Shown here: in pieces, positions 35,467 through 43,362 of the stretch | How the letters are laid out: each line of letters starts with the position of its first letter | How positions within the stretch are numbered: position 1 is the first letter of the stretch | Origin: Olivibacter jilunii | GTDB lineage: Bacteria > Bacteroidota > Bacteroidia > Sphingobacteriales > Sphingobacteriaceae | Length of the DNA: 64,000 nucleotides | Direction of reading: 5' to 3' | NCBI RefSeq assembly: GCF_900607235.1 | Contig: NZ_LR027848.1 | Coordinates: 1,167,241-1,231,240 of the forward strand | Notes under the pieces: model-generated | Seen by the model: the letters and a program-made list of their open reading frames with translations, nothing else | Databases searched by the model: none | What the model was told of the DNA's origin: nothing | Program-made: the position numbers and the translations under genes

Positions 35467-35931
35467 ATGGATATACTTAAACCGGGGAATATACTACATA
35501 TTAAAGATTACGAATTCGAAAACGGGGGAGAGCCAAGAGACAAATATTTAATAGTCATTGATGTGTCGGAAGAGAAATCTCTTCTTTTAAGAGTACTTAC
35601 TACATCAAGAATCCATGTTCCAGAACATAAGATGATGCACGGTTGCCGAAAAGAACCTGAAAACGGGTTGCACTATTTTATGTTCGAGAAAGCACGATGC
35701 ATAGGAACGCATGAAGGCAATGACTTCTTTTTCGTAAAACATACCTTTCTGCTCTTCCGTAATAATATTAAAGCCGTAGAGCTCGAGGCTTTTATCAGGA
35801 AGTACGTCAATATTGCGCGCTGTGTTTGTACTATAGAAGAACAAGAGTTCAAACGGATTAAAAAGTGTATACGGCAGAATAGCGATATGGCGGATCGCTC
35901 TGCAAAAAGAAGCTTTCCGCATTTATTTTAG
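35467..35931 (+). CDS. predicted toxin of the Panacea pair
   Basis: A 154-residue protein starting 3 bp after the antitoxin stop. The N-terminus KPGNILHIKDYEF and DKYLIVIDVSEEKS are like PemK/MazF-type beta-barrel toxins, but the similarity is by pattern only. There is no signal peptide or membrane segment. Tight coupling to a Panacea antitoxin makes a toxin role likely. The mode of action is not known. Confidence 0.6.
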   Translation: MDILKPGNILHIKDYEFENGGEPRDKYLIVIDVSEEKSLLLRVLTTSRIHVPEHKMMHGCRKEPENGLHYFMFEKARCIGTHEGNDFFFVKHTFLLFRNNIKAVELEAFIRKYVNIARCVCTIEEQEFKRIKKCIRQNSDMADRSAKRSFPHLF

Positions 35932-35954
35932 TGGTTAAACCTAAAAAACAAATT

Positions 35955-36131
35955 ATGAAGTCATTACCTAAAGAATACCAGCTTTTAAAGGAGCTGAGTA
36001 GACAGAAAGATATATATTTCGCAACAGCGGTCAAACGAGATCGATACCGTTTAACAGATATTTATGATTATATTAAAAAAAGGAGCCCTTTTTGTCTCTT
36101 TTCCCTGAAGAGAAGTTTTTTAGTCAATTAA
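35955..36131 (+). CDS. small hypothetical protein after the toxin
   Basis: A 58-codon frame from ATG 35955 (MKSLPKEYQLLKELSRQKDI), basic and helical, ending in KRSFLVN. A GTG start at 35931 overlapping the toxin stop is possible. It could be a third gene of the toxin-antitoxin operon or a remnant. I do not recognise it. Confidence 0.3.
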   Translation: MKSLPKEYQLLKELSRQKDIYFATAVKRDRYRLTDIYDYIKKRSPFCLFSLKRSFLVN

Positions 36132-36317
36132 ACCTCTAGGAGCAACAGATCTTCACGGCGATTAGCCGCTAGAGTACCTCTTCAATCAGCGTGCTATTTT
36201 GCTGTCATTTCGATGCAAAAAAAACAATTGGAAAATCGGCGGCTCGCTTTGATTCGGTTTTCCGGATCATAAGCCACTGTTAGAAAAGAAACTAATTAAT
36301 CGCCAATACAATTATCT

Positions 36318-37348
36318 ATGCAAGTATTCCCGTTAGCAAAATATCTACTCCTTATCGTTAGTTTGCTGAGTGGTTTATATTCACAGGCACAGCAGCATAC
36401 GTTGCTAGATCGTATTATACGGCAAACCCAAGAAGGCTCGGTATATCGCAAACGACTATTATGGGATACCCTGAAACCTCAGATATATGCTGCCTATAAT
36501 ACGGCCGGAACGGATACATTAGTTGCGTTACGCGCTGCAGTAGGTTTAATGCTCGATAAACTTGATGATAATCATTCCTTTATACTTTATAAAGGAAAGT
36601 ATATTGGACGGACGGGACGACGCAACACAATGGATCAGCTTAACCAGCAAACCAAAAACGCACTGAAAAAGCAGCTGGGCAGCCCGGTGCATACAGCAAA
36701 ACTAGCCAACGGTATCGCATATATTAGTGTCCCCGGTATGCCTGCCGGTGCGAAGGACGGTCCCGACAAAGCGCACATCTTAGGGCAAAAGCTGCGCGAT
36801 TCGCTTTGTTCCTTGGATCTCTCGCATTTAAAGGGTATCATTGTTGATTTACGTCTTAATACCGGCGGAATATGTACCCGATGATAGGTGGCTTGGGCCC
36901 CCTATTAGGGGATGGAAATGCAGGATCCTTTGTACGTGATGGGAAAATTTTAAGTACCTGGAGTATTAAGCGGAGTAACGTTTACTTAGGACGGAGAGCT
37001 TTCACTACGATAAATAACAATTGCAAGCCAAATAGGAAGTTGAAGATCGCTGTTTTGATAGGACCCGTTACAAGCAGCGCCGGTGAAGCAACCGCTATTT
37101 CATTCATCGGAAAGAAGAATGTAAAGTCGTTCGGAGAGCCGACTTCCGGCTTGATTACCGCCAATCAAATGATGGCCCTAGCGGCAGATGTTTATTACTA
37201 CCTATCTGTTTCAACCGAGGCCGATCGGAATGGAAAAGAATATACAAAACCAATTCAGCCCGACGAGCTTGTTATGGATGGTGACAATTTTGAAAATTTA
37301 CATGCAGATCAAAAAGTTATTGCAGCATTAAAGTGGCTGGAAAATTAA
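36318..37348 (+). pseudogene. S41-family secreted peptidase gene with a one-base frameshift
   Basis: The first frame (36318-36884) has a signal peptide and the S41 N-terminal half with KLDDNHSFILYKG and ISVPGMPAG. It reaches VDLRLNTGG and then runs into a stop. The second frame takes over at 36872 with MYPMIGGLGPLLGDGNAGSF, and includes the active-site SSAGEAT and the FGEPTSG loop. Insertion of one A near 36870 (GGCGGA-A-ATATG) would rejoin them as GG-N-MYPM. Translation otherwise ends early, without the catalytic Ser. It may be a sequencing error or a recent inactivation. Confidence 0.75.
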
Positions 37349-37375
37349 CGAAGAAATATGTTATTCATGCATTCA

Positions 37376-37394
37376 GCTGTTTAGCGTAAACAGC
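37376..37394. terminator. hairpin between convergent genes
   Basis: GCTGTTTA, loop GCG and TAAACAGC make a perfect 8-bp stem. It lies between the S41 pseudogene and the GyrI-like gene, which converge, so it may act on both. Confidence 0.5.
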
Positions 37395-37413
37395 CTTAAT
37401 TCCATGACCGATT

Positions 37414-37863
37414 CTACTCCTTTACTGAAAGATAAATATCAATCTCAGCATTTTCCCAGTTATGGCTTCTTTCATCGTAAACCTCAAAATCAAAGCCGAA
37501 TTTCCGGTTGATATCTGAATTCCAAATCTTTTTCCAAGCCTCGGTAATGCAGCCTGTCATCTGGCCTTTGGCCATTTCTTTGTGATAGGTCTGTTCTGGA
37601 ATGATCAATTCATCCAGATTTTCCGGAACTTGAGTGTCATTTGCTACTTTGCAACCTATAAAATAGGAAAACAGTCCTTTTTCATTACTTTCATAGTCAA
37701 AGTAAACTGCATAAATAGCATCTGAAACTTTGCCAGGAATCTGATCTGCAATTTTTTTAACTTCAAATTTCTGCCATAGCTCGCCGCAATCTTTTCCCGA
37801 TTGTTCGTTTTCATTTTTAGTCTTTCCTGGTAATTGGAGCCCTACGAGTTTAAATGATTTCAT
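37414..37863 (-). CDS. GyrI-like/AraC effector-binding-domain protein
   Basis: A 149-residue stand-alone GyrI-like domain: VGLQLPGKTKN at the start, LWQKFEVKKIADQIPGK, YAVYFDYESNEKGLFSYFIG and the C-terminal FGFDFEVYDERS with IDIYLSVKE. This fold binds small molecules (SOUL/GyrI superfamily). It has no DNA-binding domain, so it may sequester or process a ligand. It is convergent with the S41 remnant and about 40 bp from the start of the AlbA remnant gene. Confidence 0.72.
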   Translation of the reverse strand: MKSFKLVGLQLPGKTKNENEQSGKDCGELWQKFEVKKIADQIPGKVSDAIYAVYFDYESNEKGLFSYFIGCKVANDTQVPENLDELIIPEQTYHKEMAKGQMTGCITEAWKKIWNSDINRKFGFDFEVYDERSHNWENAEIDIYLSVKE

Positions 37864-37901
37864 TTAATAATTCTTTGTGATTCGATAGACAAATATAATC
37901 A

Positions 37902-38690
37902 ATGCTACTTTTATGGGCCCATTCCCCCTCTCCATTTGTGGAAAAGCGCCGTTTAGTTTTTGATCAATTCATTTCGGTTACCATATATCACAAGAGCTAT
38001 GAAATCGGGAATCCGATCGAGGTACAGGTATGGCCAGATAAAATCGAAATATTAAGTTTTCCGGGGCCAATTCCACCCGTGGATGTTCAAATACTGAATC
38101 ACCAAAGGCGGATAGTTGCCCGGGATTACCGAAATCGCCGTATCGGTGATTTTTTAAAAGAATTGGATCTTACTGAAGGACGAGGTACAGGTTTTCCGAC
38201 CATATACCGCACTATGAATAAAAATGGTTCTCCTGATCCTATTTTTGAAACCGATGGCCAGAGCACCCATTTCCTGACTATTCTGCCAGCTCGTCAAGAA
38301 AAAAATGACCAAGCTATTAACCAAGCTGGTGTCGGAGTTAAAGATTTGGTATTTAAAGAATTAGGTGATGTTGTAGCTTTTTTCAAATTACCGAGTAACC
38401 AAGCTAGTAACCAAGCTAGTAACCAAGTTCAAGAGATAATCAATAGAACGGTACATGATAAAGTTGTCCCTATTTTAGGAACTGCTATGCAGTGGATTTC
38501 TAGCAGAGATTTGCTTACTCAAATAGGTCTTAGTGTACAATCCAAGAATAAAAACCGTTACCTAACTCCACTGCTTAAAATAGGCTGGCTTCAACTGGAA
38601 TATCCTGAAAATCAAGCCCACCCTAATCAGCGGTATAAGATTACTGACGCTGGAAATAGGTATTTGGAGTTTGTGAAGTCGATAGGTTAG
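37902..38690 (+). CDS. N-terminally truncated HATPase_c_4/winged-HTH regulator
   Basis: The conserved part starts near residue 28: YHKSYEIGNPIEVQVWPDKI then EILSFPGPIPPV, the HATPase_c_4 region that follows AlbA_2 in RecG-like regulators, and later LTEGRGTGFPTIYRTMNKNG. A Ser-Asn-Gln-Ala linker and a winged HTH (LLTQIGLSVQSKNKNRYLTP) end it. The AlbA_2 domain is missing, and the first 27 residues do not fit the family, so it is probably a remnant although its frame is open for 262 codons. It is a relative of the fragment at 26399. Confidence 0.6.
   Translation: MLLLWAHSPSPFVEKRRLVFDQFISVTIYHKSYEIGNPIEVQVWPDKIEILSFPGPIPPVDVQILNHQRRIVARDYRNRRIGDFLKELDLTEGRGTGFPTIYRTMNKNGSPDPIFETDGQSTHFLTILPARQEKNDQAINQAGVGVKDLVFKELGDVVAFFKLPSNQASNQASNQVQEIINRTVHDKVVPILGTAMQWISSRDLLTQIGLSVQSKNKNRYLTPLLKIGWLQLEYPENQAHPNQRYKITDAGNRYLEFVKSIG
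38394..38429 (+). repeat. 12-bp tandem repeat (AGTAACCAAGCT) x3
   Basis: Three copies, the last ending TT, encode Ser-Asn-Gln-Ala units in the linker of the regulator. This is the same position as the Gly-Gly-Gln-Thr repeat at 26552 in the relative, but with a different unit. Confidence 0.85.
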
Positions 38691-39076
38691 CTAATAAAGC
38701 CAACAATGAGGTATAAAGTTCGCTGATCTATATATTTTGATGGCCGAAAAGAAACCGAAACGGAATTTCTGCTGCTGTGACTTTAATAACTTCGGATTGA
38801 TGAGCAATCGAAATATGAAAGATATCCGGTTCGCTCAAAATATCAGACTGATTAGGATATAAGAGAAGTACGCTGTTAAAGTCTACCTACGGTTTTAATA
38901 GCTTTGATTCCTTTTAGAAAAAGAAAGTACTGGCTTAAGTTTAGGTAAATACTACCTCTATCTATCGGCTGTATAAGCGCTTTGCTGATTATCATCAGTT
39001 TTTTCTCAAATAAACTTGGACAACCGAGACGTGCGAAAGTGGTTCATAAAGTTGTTCTGTTAACTATCTTTTGAGC
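38691..39076. other. intergenic stretch with no gene seen
   Basis: About 390 bp with no convincing reading frame, RNA structure or repeat. Confidence 0.4.
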
Positions 39077-39352
39077 TCACGGTTTGTGATCTCCATCCAC
39101 ATTAATTTTCTTGAATTGCCCCGGCGGCCTGAACTCCCAGTGATTGTGTTTATCGGCAACGATATAAACATGTTCATATGATGAAATTACATTTAATGGA
39201 TGTGCACGATCGAAATAGAAACTTTTGACATCAGCCTCGTTAAAATAGTGATTAAAGTAATATACCTTATTGCGATCTCTCGCAAAAAAGAAATATTCAG
39301 GACCATCTATCACGTTGAACGTTTTGCTGTATTTGTTGTCGTGAAAGGTTAT
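39077..39352 (-). pseudogene. C-terminal remnant of a DKNYY-type repeat protein
   Basis: The minus-strand frame has RITFHDNKYSKTFNVIDGPE then RDRNKVYYFNHYFNEADVKS, VISSYEHVYIVADKHNHWEF and the end at 39077. DxNxVYY and ADKNHxWEF patterns are typical of DKNYY repeat proteins, often surface proteins. Upstream (39353-39541) the frame is open but not protein-like, and it runs into the Fic operator region and gene. Only the C-terminus is left. Confidence 0.5.
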
Positions 39353-39362
39353 TCGCGACAAA

Positions 39363-39395
39363 TTTATGTCGCAAAAATTGATTTTGCGACATAAA
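39363..39395. promoter_or_regulatory. strong inverted-repeat operator before the Fic gene
   Basis: TTTATGTCGCAAAA, a 5-base spacer and TTTTGCGACATAAA form a perfect 14-base inverted repeat. Half-site-like GTCG or CGAC sequences flank it on both sides (TTCGCGACAAAT before; TTGTCGTAAAAC after). It lies 38-70 bp before the Fic start, so it could control expression of the Fic gene, whose own N-terminus has a winged HTH. Confidence 0.65.
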
Positions 39396-39432
39396 ACAAT
39401 TATTATTGTCGTAAAACTGTGGCGAATACTTG

Positions 39433-40797
39433 ATGAATGCAACGGAACAATTAGACATAATCGTACAATCATTAGATGAAAATGGGCTATCCATCGATCA
39501 ATTAATGGACAGGCTCCCTTTTCAAATTGAAAGGCGGACATTGCAACGACGATTAAAAAAGTTAGCGGACGATCATTTGATAATGATCACTGGGGGCTCG
39601 AGATCAACCAAGTATTTTCCCACCATTACCGAGGTACAAATACACAATGAAGACCGTTCCTCAAAACCAAAAGATGATATTCCGTTATCTATTGAAGGAA
39701 AAGATGTTTTAGCCCTAGTTACACGATCTGAGACAAAAAGAAAGCCAGTTGGGTATCAAACGGAATTTTTAGCCAACTACCGTCCTAATTTGGATAGTTA
39801 CCTGACAAATGCAGAAAAAGAACATTTGGCACTGATCGGAAAAACACAGGGAGCTGCACAAGCAGCGGGAACTTATGCAAAGCAGATACTTGGTAGACTA
39901 TTAATCGATCTATCGTGGAATTCCAGTCGTTTAGAGGGCAATACCTATTCTCTGCTGGATACCGAGATATTGATCCATGGTGGCAGACCTGCCGAGAATA
40001 AGTCTGCTAAAGAAACCCAAATGATATTGAATCACAAAGATGCGATTGAGTTTTTAGTTGAGGGAGCAGATGATGTGAGTTTCAATCGCTATACCATTTT
40101 AAATCTTCATGCTCTGCTCTCCAACAACCTGCTGTCCAATCCCGCGGCTTCAGGTAGATTAAGGGAGTTTGGTGTTGGTATAACAAATTCGGTGTTTACC
40201 CCCTTGGAAATACCCCAACTCATTTCTGAATTTTTTGATTTAATTTTAGAAAAAGCAAGGCAGATAAAAAATCCGTTTGAACAGTCATTATTTGTCTTAA
40301 TACATTTGCCTTACCTTCAACCGTTTGATGACGTAAATAAGCGGGTTTCGCGTTTAGCTGCAAACATCCCATTAAACAGCAACAACCTTGCGCCACTATC
40401 CTTTGTCGATGTACCGGAAGAATATTATGTTCGAGGAATGCTAGGCATCTATGAATTGAATAGAATTGAATTATTCAAAGATGTTTTCATTTGGGCGTAT
40501 GAGCGATCCGCAATGCGCTATGCTGCCATTAAACAGTCGCTTGGAGAACCTGACCCATTTCGCTTAAAATATCGAGAAGAGATGAGAGTTATTATCTCCA
40601 ACATCGTTCGTAATGGAATAGGAAAAGAAGGGGCAGCGCTTTTCGTAAAAAAGGAGGCGGAAAAAATCCCAGAAAATGATCGCAACAAATTCATCGAAGC
40701 AATTGAAACGGAGATTTTAGCTTTGCATGAAGGTAATTTTGCACGTTTTCGGATATCGCCTTCAGAATTTAAATATTGGAAAAGTAATTGGAATTGA
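39433..40797 (+). CDS. Fic-family protein with N-terminal HTH and variant active site
   Basis: About 454 residues. An N-terminal winged HTH lies at residues about 5-70 (IDQLMDRLPFQIERRTLQRR). The class II inhibitory motif is SSRLEGN (164-170). The Fic core motif reads LQPFDDVNKRVSRL near 295-308. The canonical catalytic His of HPFxxGNGR is Gln here (about Gln296); the FDDVNKR rest is intact. I believe this variant recurs in a Fic subfamily, so it may have altered activity and not be dead. A DUF-like helical tail of about 90 residues follows. Start: ATG 39433 after TTG 39430. The operator upstream suggests autoregulation. Confidence 0.75.
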   Translation: MNATEQLDIIVQSLDENGLSIDQLMDRLPFQIERRTLQRRLKKLADDHLIMITGGSRSTKYFPTITEVQIHNEDRSSKPKDDIPLSIEGKDVLALVTRSETKRKPVGYQTEFLANYRPNLDSYLTNAEKEHLALIGKTQGAAQAAGTYAKQILGRLLIDLSWNSSRLEGNTYSLLDTEILIHGGRPAENKSAKETQMILNHKDAIEFLVEGADDVSFNRYTILNLHALLSNNLLSNPAASGRLREFGVGITNSVFTPLEIPQLISEFFDLILEKARQIKNPFEQSLFVLIHLPYLQPFDDVNKRVSRLAANIPLNSNNLAPLSFVDVPEEYYVRGMLGIYELNRIELFKDVFIWAYERSAMRYAAIKQSLGEPDPFRLKYREEMRVIISNIVRNGIGKEGAALFVKKEAEKIPENDRNKFIEAIETEILALHEGNFARFRISPSEFKYWKSNWN

Positions 40798-40827
40798 TAC
40801 TTAATCACCCTCGTAAGGATTAGGCGA

Positions 40828-40872
40828 GCACAAGAGCACTCGACAACCAAGTTTAAAATTCCGAAAAGAAAA
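40828..40872. repeat. imperfect direct repeat, copy B
   Basis: GCACAAGAGCACTC, then GACAACCAAGTTTAAAA, ending TTCCGAAAAGAAAA. It matches copy A at 33588-33646, with the middle 14 bases shorter. The two copies bracket the segment from the WYL regulator to the Fic gene, about 7.2 kb. Confidence 0.55.
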
Positions 40873-40936
40873 GGATTTTCTAGAAGCAGGGGACATTGGA
40901 AAATCAACAATTTTAAACAATCTCCGATCCCTTTAC

Positions 40937-41656
40937 CTATTTAAAATAATCAACCACGGGATATTCACGATAGGAGCGACGATCCGTATTTGTCCAGAAT
41001 ACCGATTTTTTTCCAAAAGCCTTTAGTAGTAATTCCTTAACCTTAATGGCTTGTTTACGCCCATCTTTTCCGGGGCATCCTTTTTCCAGCACTTCGGGAG
41101 CGTAATACCGTAAGCGTTTGGTACCATTTTTTGTTAACAGATCGAAGAAATAGGTGTGTAAATCATGCTGGCCTAATCGCTCTTCCGTTACCGTATTTCC
41201 CTTTTCGTCTGTTGTTACCTTCTTTATAGGTGGGCAGCCAGAGCCATAGATATTATCATCAGCCATTTTCCACGGATCCAGTTTCATCAACTGTTTCCAG
41301 ATCTTTAGTCCATCCTTAAGGGGCATTTGATGTACGGAAAAAAAAGGCCCGAATTTAGAGACGTTTCGGGGAAATTGCTTGTTACGAATAAAGTCACCAA
41401 GCGAATCAGGTAGGGCTTCATATCTAGGAAGATCATTGTGATCGTAATGATAAGTGAAAAAGCTTACCGTATCCCCCTTTTTGCTTACAATAAATACATT
41501 TTTTGGCTCTGCTGAAAAGGGAACGGATCCGCTGAAGATCAAGGTGCTGTCCGCATAACGAGTAAATACTTTTTCAACCTCATCTGCGTGATGTTTAGTG
41601 GCCAAAGTTGTTAATGGTAGTAAAAGTGATAATATTAGTATATATAAGACTCGCAT
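40937..41656 (-). CDS. unknown exported protein, paralogue 2
   Basis: From ATG 41656 (MRVLYILILSLLLPLTTLAT, signal peptide) it aligns along its length with the protein at 29895: DSTLIFSGSVPFSAEPKNVF, KKGDTVSF, FGPFFSVHQM, GCPPIKKVTTDEKGNTV and LLLKAFGKKSVF. The pair defines a small unnamed family with conserved GCP and [KR]xFGK motifs. I start at 41656, not at the in-frame ATG at 41686. Function not known. It converges with the Fic gene. Confidence 0.55.
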   Translation of the reverse strand: MRVLYILILSLLLPLTTLATKHHADEVEKVFTRYADSTLIFSGSVPFSAEPKNVFIVSKKGDTVSFFTYHYDHNDLPRYEALPDSLGDFIRNKQFPRNVSKFGPFFSVHQMPLKDGLKIWKQLMKLDPWKMADDNIYGSGCPPIKKVTTDEKGNTVTEERLGQHDLHTYFFDLLTKNGTKRLRYYAPEVLEKGCPGKDGRKQAIKVKELLLKAFGKKSVFWTNTDRRSYREYPVVDYFK

Positions 41657-41899
41657 GCTTTTAGTAATAGATGAATTACTGAACATTTTTCCATAATGTC
41701 AAGCACTGCGAGAAGAGGAAAAATAAAACAGCCACTTAATTACAGAACGATGTTCCGCTGTTTGGTTTGTCCTTACCTCCCATATAGTTTGACGATTTTT
41801 CTTCCATGCCCCGTCTGAAATGGTATATTTTAAGAATGGCGGAAATAGGAATATAAGTATTCGGGTCTAATTCTCGGTTACCCATAACAGGTGTGTGAA

Positions 41900-42150
41900 T
41901 TGTCAGGAACGCTGGATATCGTGATCAAAAAATTCAGATTGGCTATTTTCATTGATGGCGAGTTCTGGCACGGTTACAACAGGGAGAAAAATAAACATCC
42001 GACGAAAAGCAATAAAGCTCTCTGAATAACCAAGATAGATCACAATATGTAGCTAAACCATATTAAAAAAGAACGACTACATGCCATGGGTTACACGGAA
42101 TGAAGGAGTTGAAAAAGAACTTATCGAAGTTGGTCAATCAGGTAATGTAG
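41900..42150 (+). pseudogene. decayed vsr-type endonuclease gene
   Basis: The frame gives LSGTLDIVIKKFRLAIFIDG then EFWHGYN, and later KIDHNM, LHAMGYT and KNLSKLVNQVM. This matches the Vsr at 56388 (LPGKPDIVIKKYKLAIFIDG; EFWHGKD; MGYTV; NQVM), but at least two stops and a frameshift interrupt it. It lies downstream of, and convergent with, the HpaII-type restriction-modification pair, the usual genome setting for vsr genes. Confidence 0.75.
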
Positions 42151-42201
42151 TATGCAAAGAAGCAAAAAGAAACCGAATACCTTTTACAATTGATTCCCCT
42201 T

Positions 42202-43353
42202 TTAAGTGAACCTTACTTGAAGATTAATCTTATAATACAGTTTATTTTGCTCCTCATAAAGCCAACCATAGTAATATTTCTTTCCATTGCTTTTTGGAAA
42301 TCCGGGATTTAATTCATCTTCTCCGGTAGAGGCCTGTTCAAACATTGTGTTGTTAAGAAGATAATTACTAAAAAGATTGAAGTCGTAAACATGGAAACAA
42401 ACTATGTCGCCATCATTTTTTGCAATTATGACACCGCCAAATGAATCATATTCGCCTATCCAGGGAGTTTCTGCCGTCATACCCATAGCAGATTCGATTA
42501 AGAATCGTTTTATTTTACTTTCGTAAAATTTTTGGCCTGAGGTTTCACCTCCATAAAATTCCATGGGATCGTTGGCCTCTAAGAGTTCTGTGACTTTTTT
42601 TATCGATGGTTCCCTAAAAAACCATCGATAGTACAAGGCCCAAGCCATTACTTCTGGAAGATCTCCATCAACTATTTTTAGATTTTTCCAAAGTTTACGG
42701 GACTGAATATCTTTGAATTTTAAACGACATCCCATTCTATGGAGCTCATTAAGCCGATAAGTCAACCTAGATGTTTTGTTTGGTGATTTATAGGTGTTTT
42801 TGTTAAAATCAGTAAGGTCGCAATTTGATTTGTTTTCAACCTCATATATGAAATTATTACCTAATCCTGTATTGAACAACGTGGAATCATTTCCCAGCAG
42901 AGATTTTATACTAAATCCAAGGTCAGTTTCTTTAGCAAGACGGTGATCATAAATTCTTAATTTTATATCAGCTTTAGTGGATGAATCTGCCTTAAGTTTG
43001 GTGATCAGAAGATCTCTGTCCAATGATTCACCGATTGGATTTATAGGAAAGGTTTTCCCTTTTCCAGTTTTTATGCCTTTTAATATCTCTTTCGAAATAG
43101 TTGTAAACTCGTCTATTGATACAGTGGCAACATGCTCGGCGGCTGAATTGATTACTTTATAAATCGTAATGTCATCAGCCCTACGGAAATCGAGGCGATA
43201 ATTCCGTTCGTCTTTATACGCGGTGACTATTTCATAGACATTGTCTGGATCCCTGTTAAGGGAAAAATCGGATTGAAAAAGCTTTCCATCAGCAATAACC
43301 TTTATCAATACATACAATTCGCTCCATTCTCCTTTATTTCCAACTAATGGCAT
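42202..43353 (-). CDS. HpaII-family type II restriction endonuclease
   Basis: A 383-residue enzyme of the HpaII family (CCGG cutters). The start NKGEWSELYVLIKVIADGKL is the family N-terminus. LGFSIKSLLGNDSTLFNTGL (near 155) is the conserved central block, and YESKIKRFLIESAMGMTAET and FHVYDFNLFSNYLLNNTMFE with KINLQVRF follow. The SIK and ESK residues are candidates for the metal-binding active site. It lies 9 bp after the methyltransferase stop, so R and M are co-transcribed. CCGG specificity is inferred from the family. Confidence 0.82.
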   Translation of the reverse strand: MPLVGNKGEWSELYVLIKVIADGKLFQSDFSLNRDPDNVYEIVTAYKDERNYRLDFRRADDITIYKVINSAAEHVATVSIDEFTTISKEILKGIKTGKGKTFPINPIGESLDRDLLITKLKADSSTKADIKLRIYDHRLAKETDLGFSIKSLLGNDSTLFNTGLGNNFIYEVENKSNCDLTDFNKNTYKSPNKTSRLTYRLNELHRMGCRLKFKDIQSRKLWKNLKIVDGDLPEVMAWALYYRWFFREPSIKKVTELLEANDPMEFYGGETSGQKFYESKIKRFLIESAMGMTAETPWIGEYDSFGGVIIAKNDGDIVCFHVYDFNLFSNYLLNNTMFEQASTGEDELNPGFPKSNGKKYYYGWLYEEQNKLYYKINLQVRFT

Positions 43354-43362
43354 AATACACTT

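Noticed and set aside
40518-40910. 130-codon minus-strand frame opposite the Fic gene 3' end
   Set aside because: It is antisense to the Fic coding region and reads through repeat copy B; no protein pattern.
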